Of a stretch of DNA of 64,000 nucleotides, positions 36,443 to 48,901 are shown piece by piece; position 1 is the first letter of the stretch, and every line of letters starts with the position of its first letter. Under the pieces are notes generated by a model. The model was not told the origin of the DNA, made no database searches, and worked only from the letters and a program-made list of their open reading frames with translations. The translations under genes and the position numbers were made by a program. The stretch covers positions 558,001-622,000 of the forward strand of contig CAWVQA010000099.1 of the NCBI GenBank assembly GCA_963932145.1, written 5' to 3'. This DNA is from Acanthosepion lycidas. Its lineage: Eukaryota; Mollusca; Cephalopoda; Sepiida; Sepiidae.

Positions 36443-38251
36443 TTAGATTAGGTCTTTCCCTGTCCATAATGCTAAATTGAGTAAGTAAAATAGAAATAGT
36501 AATGGGAAACAGAAGAGAAATGTACAGTGATCACGCATTTTGTGCCCACAATCTTTTTCATGGAAATCCCAGTCATATGAGTCGTGTCCATGCATTCTAC
36601 GATGACGGTATGAATTTGAAGGCAAAATATTTTTTTGCAGATCTTAGATTAGGTCTTTGCCTGTCCATAATGCTAAATTGAGTAAGTAAAATAGAAATAG
36701 TAATGGGAAACACAAGAGAAATGTACAGTGATCACGCATTTTGTGCCCACAATCTTTTTCATGGAAATCCCAGTCATATGAGTCGAGTCCAGGCATGCTA
36801 CGATCACGGTATGAATTTGAAGGCAAAATATTTTTTTGCAGATCTTAGATTAGGTCTTTCCCTGTCCATAATGCTAAATTGAGGAAGTAAAATAGAAATA
36901 GTAATGGGAAACAGAAGAGAAATGTGCAGTGATCACGCATTTTGTGCCCACAATCTTTTTCATGGAAATCCCAGTCATATGAGTCGAGTCCAGGCATGCT
37001 ACGATCACGGTATGAATTTGAAGGCAAAATATTTTTTTGCAGATCTTAGATTAGATCTTTCCCTGTCCATAATGCTAAATTGAGGAAGTAAAATAGAAAT
37101 AGTAATGGGAAACAGAAGAGAAATGTACAGTGATCACCCATTTTGTGCCCACAATCTTTTTCATGGAAATCCCAGTCATATGAGACGTGTCCATGCAAGC
37201 TACGATCACGGTATGAATTTGAAGGCAAAATATTTTTTTGCAGATCTTAGATTAGGTCTTTCCCTGTCCATAATGCTAAATTGAGGAAGTAAAATAGAAA
37301 TAGTAATGGGAAACAGAAGAGAAATGTACAGTGATCACGCATTTTGTGCCCACAATCTTTTTCATGGAAATCCCAGTCATATGAGTCGAGTCCATGCATG
37401 CTACAATCACGGTATGAATTTGAAGGCAAAATATTTTTTTGCAGATCTTAGATTAGGTCTTTCCCTGTCCATAATGCTAAATTGAGGAAGTAAAATAGAA
37501 ATAATAATGGGAAACAGAAGAGAAATGTACAGTGATCACGCATTTTGTGCCCACAATCTTTTTCATGGAAATCCCAGTCATATGAGTCGAGTCCAGGCAT
37601 GCTACGATCACGGTATGAATTTGAAGGCAAAATATTTTTTTGCAGATCTTAGATTACATCTTTCCCAGTCCATAATGCTAAATTGAGGAAGTAAAATAGA
37701 AATAGTAATGGGAAACAGAAGAGAAATGTACAGTGATCACCCATTTTGTGCCCACAATCTTTTTCATGGAAATCCCAGTCATATGAGTCGTGTCCATGCA
37801 TTCTACGATGGCGGTATGAATTTGAAGGCAAAATATTTTTTTGCAGATCTTAGATTAGGTCTTTGCCTGTCCATAATGCTAAATTGAGTAAGTAAAATAG
37901 AAATAGTAATGGGAAACACAAGAGAAATGTACAGTGATCACGCATTTTGTGCCCACAATCTTTTTCATGGAAATCCCAGTCATATGAGTCGAGTCCAGGC
38001 ATGCTACGATCACGGTATGAATTTGAAGGCAAAATATTTTTTTGCAGATCTTAGATTAGGTCTTTCCCTGTCCATAATGCTAAATTGAGGAAGTAAAATA
38101 GAAATAGTAATGGGAAACAGAAGAGAAATGTGCAGTGATCACGCATTTTGTGCCCACAATCTTTTTCATGGAAATCCCAGTCATATGAGTCGAGTCCATG
38201 CATGCTACGATCACGGTATGAATTTGAAGGCAAAATACTTTTTTGCTGATC
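36443..38251 (+). repeat. Nine-monomer spacer between the 15-mer copies
   Basis: Contains a monomer with GTCGTGTCCATGCATTCTACG at 36443 that recurs at 37649, 40863 and 44279, each followed by one with TTAGGTCTTTGCCTGTCC and AACACAAGAG. The 37046 monomer (TTAGATTAGATCTTTCC with GAGACGTGTCCATGCAAGC) recurs at 41466 and 44882. This stretch is a source for the 17-mer at 39-45 kb. No genes are present. Confidence 0.82.
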
Positions 38252-39456
38252 TTAGATTACGTCTTTCCCTGTCCATAATGCTAAATTGAGGATGTAAAAT
38301 AGAAATAGTAATGGGAAACAGAAGAGAAATGTACAGAGATCACCCATTTTGTGCCCACAATCTTTTTCATGGAAATCCCAGTCATATGAGTCGAGTCATG
38401 CATGCTACGATCACGGTATGAATTTGAAGGCAATTTTTTTTTTTGCAGATCTCAGATTAGGTCTTTCCCTGTCCATAATGCTAAATTCAGGAAGTAAAAT
38501 AGAAATAGTAATGGGAAACAGAAGAGAAATGTACAGTGATCACACATTTTCTGCCCACAATCTTTTTCTTGGAAATCCCAGTCATATGAGACGAGTCCAT
38601 GCATGCTACGATCACGGTATGAATTTGAAGGCAAAATATTTTTTTGCAGATCTTAGATTAGGTCATTCCCTGTCCATAATGCTAAATTGAGGAAGTAAAA
38701 TAGAAATAGTAATGGGAAACAGAACAGAAATGTACAGTGATCACACATTTTCTGCCGACAATCTTTTTCATGGAAATCCCAGTCATATGAGTCGAGTCCA
38801 TGCATGCTACGATCACGGTATGAATTTGAAGGCAAAATATTTTTTTGCTGATCTTAGATTAGGTCTTTCCCTGTCCATAATGCTAAATTGAGGAAGTAAA
38901 ATAGAAATACTAATGGGAAATAGAAGAGAAATGTACAGTGATCACGCATTTTGTGCCCACAATCTTTTTCATGGAAATCAAAGTCATATGAGTCGAGTCC
39001 AGGCATGCTACGATCACGGTATGAATTTGAAGCCAAAATATTTTTTTGCAGATCTCAGATTAGGTCTTTCCCTGTCCATAATGCTAAATTGAGGAAGTAA
39101 AATAGAAATAGTGATGGGAAACAGAAGAGAAATGTACAGTGATCACCCATTTTGTGCCCACAATCTATTTCATGGAAATCCCAGTCATATGAGTCGAGTC
39201 CATGCATGCTACGATCACGGTATGAATTTGAAGGCAAAATATTTTTTTGCAGATCTTAGATTAGGTCTTTCCCTGTCCATAATGTTAAATTCAGGAAGTA
39301 AAATATAAATATAAATAGGAAACAGAAGAGAAATGTACAGTGATCACCCATTTTGTGCCCACAATCTTTTTCATGGAAATCCCAGTCATATGAGTCGAGT
39401 CCATGCATGCCACGATCACGGTATGAATTTGAAGGCAAAATATTTTTTTGCAGATC
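38252..39456 (+). repeat. Six-monomer block, 15-mer period, copy 2
   Basis: Copy of 35238-36442. It has the same 200-bp monomer first (38252-38451), but that monomer's A/T tract has become an 11-T run at 38434-38444 and the GAGGATGTAAAAT variant is private to it. The block runs straight into the recombinant monomer at 39457. Confidence 0.85.
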
Positions 39457-42068
39457 TTAGATTAGGTCTTTCCCTGTCCATAATGCTAAATTGAGTAAGT
39501 AAAATAGAAATAGTAATGGGAAACAGAAGAGAAATGTACAGTGATCACCCATTTTGTGCCCACAATCTTTTTCATGGAAATCCCAGTCATATGAGACGTG
39601 TCCATGCAAGCTACGATCACGGTATGAATTTGAAGGCAAAATATTTTTTTGCAGATCTTAGATTAGGTCTTTCCCTGTCCATAATGCTAAATTGAGGAAG
39701 TAAAATAGAAATAGTAATGGGAAACAGAAGAGAAATGTACAGTGATCACGCATTTTGTGCCCACAATCTTTTTCATGGAAATCCCAGTTATATGAATCGA
39801 GTCCAGGCATGCTACAATCACGGTATGAATTTGAAGGCAAAATATTTTTTTGCAGATCTTAGATTAGGTCTTTCCCTGTCCATAATGCTAAATTGAGGAA
39901 GTAAAATAGAAATAATAATGGGAAACAGAAGAGAAATGTACAGTGATCACGCATTTTGTGCCCACAATCTTTTTCATGGAAATCCCAGTCATATGAGTCG
40001 AGTCCAGGCATGCTACGATCACGGTATGAATTTGAAGGCAAAATATTTTTTTGCAGATCTTAGATTACATCTTTCCCAGTCCATAATGCTAAATTGAGGA
40101 AGTAAAATAGAAATACTCATGGGAAACAGAAGAGAAATGTACAGTGATCACCCATTTTGTGCCCACAATCTTTTTCATGGAAATCCCAGTCATATGAGAC
40201 GAGTCCATGCATGCTACGATCACGGTATGAATTTGAAGGCAAAATATTTTTTTGCAGATCTTAGATTAGGTCTTTCCCTGTCCATAATGCTAAATTGAGT
40301 AAGTAAAATAGAAATAGTAATGGGAAACAGAAGAGAAATGTACAGTGATCACGCATTTTGTGCCCACAATCTTTTTCATAGAAATCCCAGTCATATGAGT
40401 CGAGTCCAGGCATGCTACGATCACGGTATGAATTTGAAGACAAAATATTTTTTTGCAGATCTTAGATTAGGTCTTTCCCTGTCTATAATGCTAAATTGAG
40501 GAAGTAAAATAGAAATAGTAATGGGAAACAGAACAGAAATGTACAGTGATCACGCATTTTGTGCCCACAATCTTTTTCATGGAAATCCCAGTCATATGAG
40601 TCGAGTCCAGGCATGCTACGATCACGGTATGAATTTGAAGGCAAAATATTTTTTGCAGATCTTAGATTAGGTCTTTCCCTGTCCATAATGCTAAATTGAG
40701 GAAGTAAAATAGAAATAGTAATGGGAAACAGAAGAGAAATGTGCAGTGATCACGCATTTTGTGCCCACAATCTTTTTCATGGAAATCCCAGTCATATGAG
40801 TCGAGACCAGGCATGCTACGATCACGGTATGAATTTGAAGGCAAAATATTTTTTTGCAGATCTTAGATTAGGTCTTTCCCTGTCCATAATGCTAAATTGA
40901 GGAAGTAAAATAGAAATAGTAATGGGAAACAGAAGAGAAATGTACAGTGATCACCCATTTTGTGCCCACAATCTTTTTCATGGAAATCCCAGTCATATGA
41001 GTCGTGTCCATGCATTCTACGATGACGGTATGAATTTGAAGGCAAAATATTTTTTTGCAGATCTTAGATTAGGTCTTTGCCTGTCCATAATGCTAAATTG
41101 AGTAAGTAAAATAGAAATAGTAATGGGAAACACAAGAGAAATGTACAGTGATCACGCATTTTGTGCCCACAATCTTTTTCATGGAAATCCCAGTCATATG
41201 AGTCGAGTCCAGGCATGCTACGATCACGGTATGAATTTGAAGGCAAAATATTTTTTTGCAGATCTTAGATTAGGTCTTTCCCTGTCCATAATGCTAAATT
41301 GAGGAAGTAAAATAGAAATAGTAATGGGAAACAGAAGAGAAATGTGCAGTGATCACGCATTTTGAGCCCACAATCTTTTTCATGGAAATCCCAGTCATAT
41401 GAGTCGAGTCCAGGCATGCTACGATCACGGTATGAATTTGAGGGCAAAATATTTTTTTGCAGATCTTAGATTAGATCTTTCCCTGTCCATAATGCTAAAT
41501 TGAGGAAGTAAAATAGAAATAGTAATGGGAAACAGAAGAGAAATGTACAGTGATCACCCATTTTGTGCCCACAATCTTTTTCATGGAAATCCCAGTCATA
41601 TGAGACGTGTCCATGCAAGCTACGATCACGGTATGAATTTGAAGGCAAAATATTTTTTTGCAGATCTTAGATTAGGTCTTTCCCTGTCCATAATGCTAAA
41701 TTGAGGAAGTAAAATAGAAATAGTAATGGGAAACAGAAGAGAAATGTACAGTGATCACGCATTTTGTGCCCACAATCTTTTTCATGGAAATCCCAGTTAT
41801 ATGAATCGAGTCCAGGCATGCTACAATCACGGTATGAATTTGAAGGCAAAATATTTTTTTGCAGATCTTAGATTAGGTCTTTCCCTGTCCATAATGCTAA
41901 ATTGAGGAAGTAAAATAGAAATAATAATGGGAAACAGAAGAGAAATGTACAGTGATCACGCATTTTGTGCCCACAATCTTTTTCATGGAAATCCCAGTCA
42001 TATGAGTCGAGTCCAGGCATGCTACGATCACGGTATGAATTTGAAGGCAAAATATTTTTTTGCAGATC
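39055..42068 (+). repeat. 17-mer-period block, copy 1 (3014 bp)
   Basis: Repeated at 42471-45484 with a 3416-bp offset (17 monomers less 1 bp). Shared markers include AATAGTGATGGG, AAATATAAATAGG, ATACTCATGGG, CATAGAAATCCC, the T6 200-bp monomer (40462 and 43878), GTCGAGACCAGG, TTTTGAGCCCAC and TTGAGGGCAAAAT. One difference seen is TTGAGG near 41504 versus TTCAGG near 44918. The 402 bp between the copies (42069-42470) are two monomers of other origin. Confidence 0.87.
40462..40661 (+). repeat. 200-bp monomer with T6 tract
   Basis: The near-invariant T7 tract before GCAG is T6 near 40655. The only other T6 copy is 43878-44077, in the duplicated 17-mer block, so the shortening happened once and was then copied. 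Confidence 0.83.
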
Positions 42069-42470
42069 TCAGATTAGGTCTTTCCCTGTCCATAATGCTA
42101 AATTCAGGAAGTAAAATAGAAATAGTAATGGGAAACAGAAGAGAAATGTACAGTGATCACGCATTTTGTGCCCACAATCTTTTTCATGGAAATCCCAGTC
42201 ATATGAGACGAGTCCATGTAAGCTACGATCACGGTATGAATTTGAAGGCAAAATATTTTTTTGCAGATCTTAGATTAGGTCTTTCCCTGTCCATAATGCT
42301 AAATTGAGGAAGTAAAATAGAAATACTAATGGGAAACAGAACAGAAATGTACAGTGATCACACATTTTCTCCCCACAATCTTTTTCATGGAAATCCCAGT
42401 CATATGAGACGAGTCCATGCATGCTACGATCACGGTATGAATTTGAAGGCAAAATATCTTTTTGCAGATC
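42069..42470 (+). repeat. Two-monomer insert between 17-mer copies
   Basis: The first monomer (CTCAG, TTCAGG, GAGACGAGTCCATGTAAGC) resembles those at 46892, 47294 and 48500. The second (ACATTTTCTCCCCAC, ending in TATCTTTTTGC) combines the left part of the 45485 monomer with the right end of the 45686 monomer. It looks like a recombinant copy of that pair with one monomer lost. Confidence 0.72.
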
Positions 42471-45400
42471 TTAGATTAGGTCTTTCCCTGTCCATAATGC
42501 TAAATTGAGGAAGTAAAATAGAAATAGTGATGGGAAACAGAAGAGAAATGTACAGTGATCACCCATTTTGTGCCCACAATCTATTTCATGGAAATCCCAG
42601 TCATATGAGTCGAGTCCATGCATGCTACGATCACGGTATGAATTTGAAGGCAAAATATTTTTTTGCAGATCTTAGATTAGGTCTTTCCCTGTCCATAATG
42701 TTAAATTCAGGAAGTAAAATATAAATATAAATAGGAAACAGAAGAGAAATGTACAGTGATCACCCATTTTGTGCCCACAATCTTTTTCATGGAAATCCCA
42801 GTCATATGAGTCGAGTCCATGCATGCCACGATCACGGTATGAATTTGAAGGCAAAATATTTTTTTGCAGATCTTAGATTAGGTCTTTCCCTGTCCATAAT
42901 GCTAAATTGAGTAAGTAAAATAGAAATAGTAATGGGAAACAGAAGAGAAATGTACAGTGATCACCCATTTTGTGCCCACAATCTTTTTCATGGAAATCCC
43001 AGTCATATGAGACGTGTCCATGCAAGCTACGATCACGGTATGAATTTGAAGGCAAAATATTTTTTTGCAGATCTTAGATTAGGTCTTTCCCTGTCCATAA
43101 TGCTAAATTGAGGAAGTAAAATAGAAATAGTAATGGGAAACAGAAGAGAAATGTACAGTGATCACGCATTTTGTGCCCACAATCTTTTTCATGGAAATCC
43201 CAGTTATATGAATCGAGTCCAGGCATGCTACAATCACGGTATGAATTTGAAGGCAAAATATTTTTTTGCAGATCTTAGATTAGGTCTTTCCCTGTCCATA
43301 ATGCTAAATTGAGGAAGTAAAATAGAAATAATAATGGGAAACAGAAGAGAAATGTACAGTGATCACGCATTTTGTGCCCACAATCTTTTTCATGGAAATC
43401 CCAGTCATATGAGTCGAGTCCAGGCATGCTACGATCACGGTATGAATTTGAAGGCAAAATATTTTTTTGCAGATCTTAGATTACATCTTTCCCAGTCCAT
43501 AATGCTAAATTGAGGAAGTAAAATAGAAATACTCATGGGAAACAGAAGAGAAATGTACAGTGATCACCCATTTTGTGCCCACAATCTTTTTCATGGAAAT
43601 CCCAGTCATATGAGACGAGTCCATGCATGCTACGATCACGGTATGAATTTGAAGGCAAAATATTTTTTTGCAGATCTTAGATTAGGTCTTTCCCTGTCCA
43701 TAATGCTAAATTGAGTAAGTAAAATAGAAATAGTAATGGGAAACAGAAGAGAAATGTACAGTGATCACGCATTTTGTGCCCACAATCTTTTTCATAGAAA
43801 TCCCAGTCATATGAGTCGAGTCCAGGCATGCTACGATCACGGTATGAATTTGAAGACAAAATATTTTTTTGCAGATCTTAGATTAGGTCTTTCCCTGTCT
43901 ATAATGCTAAATTGAGGAAGTAAAATAGAAATAGTAATGGGAAACAGAACAGAAATGTACAGTGATCACGCATTTTGTGCCCACAATCTTTTTCATGGAA
44001 ATCCCAGTCATATGAGTCGAGTCCAGGCATGCTACGATCACGGTATGAATTTGAAGGCAAAATATTTTTTGCAGATCTTAGATTAGGTCTTTCCCTGTCC
44101 ATAATGCTAAATTGAGGAAGTAAAATAGAAATAGTAATGGGAAACAGAAGAGAAATGTGCAGTGATCACGCATTTTGTGCCCACAATCTTTTTCATGGAA
44201 ATCCCAGTCATATGAGTCGAGACCAGGCATGCTACGATCACGGTATGAATTTGAAGGCAAAATATTTTTTTGCAGATCTTAGATTAGGTCTTTCCCTGTC
44301 CATAATGCTAAATTGAGGAAGTAAAATAGAAATAGTAATGGGAAACAGAAGAGAAATGTACAGTGATCACCCATTTTGTGCCCACAATCTTTTTCATGGA
44401 AATCCCAGTCATATGAGTCGTGTCCATGCATTCTACGATGACGGTATGAATTTGAAGGCAAAATATTTTTTTGCAGATCTTAGATTAGGTCTTTGCCTGT
44501 CCATAATGCTAAATTGAGTAAGTAAAATAGAAATAGTAATGGGAAACACAAGAGAAATGTACAGTGATCACGCATTTTGTGCCCACAATCTTTTTCATGG
44601 AAATCCCAGTCATATGAGTCGAGTCCAGGCATGCTACGATCACGGTATGAATTTGAAGGCAAAATATTTTTTTGCAGATCTTAGATTAGGTCTTTCCCTG
44701 TCCATAATGCTAAATTGAGGAAGTAAAATAGAAATAGTAATGGGAAACAGAAGAGAAATGTGCAGTGATCACGCATTTTGAGCCCACAATCTTTTTCATG
44801 GAAATCCCAGTCATATGAGTCGAGTCCAGGCATGCTACGATCACGGTATGAATTTGAGGGCAAAATATTTTTTTGCAGATCTTAGATTAGATCTTTCCCT
44901 GTCCATAATGCTAAATTCAGGAAGTAAAATAGAAATAGTAATGGGAAACAGAAGAGAAATGTACAGTGATCACCCATTTTGTGCCCACAATCTTTTTCAT
45001 GGAAATCCCAGTCATATGAGACGTGTCCATGCAAGCTACGATCACGGTATGAATTTGAAGGCAAAATATTTTTTTGCAGATCTTAGATTAGGTCTTTCCC
45101 TGTCCATAATGCTAAATTGAGGAAGTAAAATAGAAATAGTAATGGGAAACAGAAGAGAAATGTACAGTGATCACGCATTTTGTGCCCACAATCTTTTTCA
45201 TGGAAATCCCAGTTATATGAATCGAGTCCAGGCATGCTACAATCACGGTATGAATTTGAAGGCAAAATATTTTTTTGCAGATCTTAGATTAGGTCTTTCC
45301 CTGTCCATAATGCTAAATTGAGGAAGTAAAATAGAAATAATAATGGGAAACAGAAGAGAAATGTACAGTGATCACGCATTTTGTGCCCACAATCTTTTTC

Positions 45401-45484
45401 ATGGAAATCCCAGTCATATGAGTCGAGTCCAGGCATGCTACGATCACGGTATGAATTTGAAGGCAAAATATTTTTTTGCAGATC
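42471..45484 (+). repeat. 17-mer-period block, copy 2 (3014 bp)
   Basis: Copy of 39055-42068, equal in length and in all markers checked except TTCAGG at 44918. That change removes the in-frame TGA, so the plus-strand frame runs through into the next monomer. The recombinant monomer first seen at 39457 is present here at 42873, so it predates this duplication. Confidence 0.87.
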
Positions 45485-46690
45485 TCAGATTAGGTCTTTC
45501 CCTGTCCATAATGCTAAATTGAGGAAGTAAAATAGAAATACTAATGGGAAACAGAACAGAAATGTACAGTGATCACACATTTTCTCCCCACAATCTTTTT
45601 CATGGAAATCCCAGTCATATGAGACGAGTCCATGCATGCTACGATCACGGTATGAATTTGAAGGCAAAATATTTTTTTGCAGATCTTAGATTAGGTCTTT
45701 CCCTGTCCATAATGCTAAATTGAGGAAGTAAAATAGAAATAGTAATGGGAAACAGAAGAGAAATGTACAGTGATCACACATTATCTGCCCACAATCTTTT
45801 TCATGGAAATCCCAGTCATATGAGTCGAGTCCATGCATGCTACGATCACGGTATGAATTTGAAGGCAAAATATCTTTTTGCAGATCTTAGATTAGGTCTT
45901 TCCCTGTCCATAATGCTAAATTGAGGAAGTAAAATAGAAATAGTAATGGGAAACAGAAGAGAAATGTACAGTGATCACGCATTTTGTGCCCACAATCTTT
46001 TTCATGGAAATCCCAGTTATATGAATCGAATCCAGGCATGCTACAATCACGGTATGAATTTGAAGGCAAAATATTTTTTTGCAGATCTTAGATTAGGTCT
46101 TTCCCTGTCCATAATGCTAAATTGAGGAAGTAAAATAGAAATACTAATGGGAAACAGAACAGAAATGTACAGTGATCACACATTTTCTGCCCACAATCTT
46201 TTTCATGGAAATCCCAGTCATATGAGTCGAGTCCATGCATGCTACGATCACGGTATGAATTTGAAGGCAAAATATTTTTTTGCTGATCTTAGATTAGGTC
46301 TTTCCCTGTCCATAATGCTAAATTGAGGAAGTAAAATAGAAATAGTAATGGGAAACAGAAGAGAAATGTACAGTGATCACCCATTTTGTGCCCACAATCT
46401 TTTTCATGGAAATCCCAGGCATATGAGTCGAGTCCATGCATGCTACGATCACGGTATGAATTTGAAGGCAAAATATTTTTTTGCAGATCTTAGATTAGGT
46501 CTTTCCCTGTCCATAATGCTAAATTGAGGAAGTAAAATAGAAATAGTAATGGGAAACAGAAGAGAAATGTACAGTGATCACGCATTTTGTGCCCACAATC
46601 TTTTTCATGGAAATCCCAGTCATATGAGTCGAGTCCAGTCATGCTACGATCACGGTATGAATTTGGAGGCAAAATATTTTTTTTCAGATC
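45485..46690 (+). repeat. Six-monomer block, 3417-bp period, copy 1
   Basis: Recurs at 48902-50107, exactly 17 monomers away. Shared features: an A-type pair, a monomer with GTTATATGAATCGAATCC (45887 and 49304), an ACTAATGGGAAACAGAACAG monomer (46088 and 49505), and a GTCCAGTCATGC monomer ending with TTTTTCAGATC in place of TTTGCAGATC (46490 and 49907). Several substitutions separate the copies, so this duplication is older than the one at 39-45 kb. Confidence 0.78.
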
Positions 46691-48901
46691 TTAGATTAGG
46701 TCTTTCCCTGTCCATAATGCTAAATTGAGGAAGTAAAATAGAAATAGTAATGGGAAACAGAAGAGAAATGTACAGTGATCACCCATTTTGTGCCCACAAT
46801 CTTTTTCATGGAAATCCCAGTCATATGAGTCGAGTCCATGCATGCTACGATCACGGTATGAATTTGAAGGCAAAATATTTTTTTGCAGATCTCAGATTAG
46901 GTCTTTCCCTGTCCATAATGCTAAATTCAGGAAGTAAAATAGAAATAGTAATGGGAAACAGAAGAGAAATGTACAGTGATCACGCATTTTGTGCCCACAA
47001 TCTTTTTCATGGAAATCCCAGTCATATGAGACGAGTCCATGCAAGCTACGATCACGGTATGAATTTGAAGACAAAATATTTTTTTGCAGATCTTAGATTA
47101 GGTCTTTCCCTGTCTATAATGCTAAATTGAGGAAGTAAAATAGAAATAGTAATGGGAAACAGAAGAGAAATGTACAGTGATCACGCATTTTGTGCCCACA
47201 ATCTTTTTCATGGAAATCCCAGTCATATGAGTCGAGACCAGGCATGCTACGATCACGGTATGAATTTGAAGGCAAAATATTTTTTTGCAGATCTCAGATT
47301 AGGTCTTTCCCTGTCCATAATGCTAAATTCAGGAAGTAAAATAGAAATAGTAATGGGAAACAGAAGAGAAATGTACAGTGATCACGCATTTTGTGCCCAC
47401 AATCTTTTTCATGGAAATCCCAGTCATATGAGACGAGTCCATGCAAGCTACGATCACGGTATGAATTTGAAGGCAAAATATTTTTTTGCAGATCTTAGAT
47501 TAGGTCTTTCCCTGTCCATAATGCTAAATTAAGGAAGTAAAATAGAAATAGTAATGGGAAACAGAGGAGAAATGTACAGTGATCACGCATTTTGTGCCCA
47601 CAATCTTTTTCATGGAAATCCCAGTTATATGAATCGAGTCCAGGCATGCTACAATCACGGTATGAATTTGAAGGCAAAATATTTTTTTGCAGATCTTAGA
47701 TTAGGTCTTTCCCTGTCCATAATGCTAAATTGAGGAAGTAAAATAGAAATACTAATGGGAAACAGAAGAGAAATGTACAGTGATCACCCATTTTGTGCCC
47801 ACAATCTTTTTCATGGAAATCCCAGTCATATGAGACGAGTCCATGCATGCTACGATCACGGTATGAATTTGAAGACAAAATATTTTTTTGCAGATCTTAG
47901 ATTAGGTCTTTCCCTGTCTATAATGCTAAATTGAGGAAGTAAAATAGAAATAGTAATGGGAAACAGAAGAGAAATGTACAGTGATCACGCATTTTGTGCC
48001 CACAATCTTTTTCATGGAAATCCCAGTCATATGAGTCGAGTCCAGGCATGCTACGATCACGGTATGAATTTGAAGGCAAAATATTTTTTTGCAGATCTTA
48101 GATTAGGTCTTTCCCTGTCCATAATGCTAAATTGAGGAAGTAAAATAGAAATAGTAATGGGAAACAGAAGAGAAATGTGCAGTGATCACGCATTTTGTGC
48201 CCACAATCTTTTTCATGGAAATCCCAGTCATATGAGTCGAGACCAGGCATGCTACGATCACGGTATGAATTTGAAGGCAAAATATTTTTTTTCAGATCTT
48301 AGATTAGGTCTTTCCCTGTCCATAATGCTAAATTGAGGAAGTAAAATAGAAATAGTAATGGGAAACAGAAGAGAAATGTACAGTGATCACCCATTTTGTG
48401 CCCACAATCTTTTTCATGGAAATCCCAGTCATATGAGTCGAGTCCATGCATACTACGATCACGGTATGAATTTGAAGGCAAAATATTTTTTTGCAGATCT
48501 CAGATTAGGTCTTTCCCTGTCCATAATGCTAAATTCAGGAAGTAAAATAGAAATAGTAATGGGAAACAGAAGAGAAATGTACAGTGATCACGCATTTTGT
48601 GCCCACAATCTTTTTCATGGAAATCCCAGTCATATGAGACGAGTCCATGCAAGCTACGATCACGGTATGAATTTGAAGGCAAAATATTTTTTTGCAGATC
48701 TTAGATTAGGTCTTTCCCTGTCCATAATGCTAAATTGAGGAAGTAAAATAGAAATAGTAATGGGAAACAGAGGAGAAATGTACAGTGATCACGCATTTTG
48801 TGCCCACAATCTTTTTCATGGAAATCCCAGTTATATGAATCGAGTCCAGGCATGCTACAATCACGGTATGAATTTGAAGGCAAAATATTTTTTTGCAGAT
48901 C
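46691..48901 (+). repeat. Eleven-monomer segment with internal 8-mer and 6-mer echoes
   Basis: The pair at 46691/46892 (C-type, then a CTCAG/TTCAGG monomer with GAGACGAGTCCATGCAAGC) recurs at 48299/48500, 1608 bp later. The monomer at 47495 (ACAGAGGAGAAATG with GTTATATGAATCG) recurs at 48701, 1206 bp later. The 47294 monomer is another near-copy of 46892. No genes are present. Confidence 0.78.
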
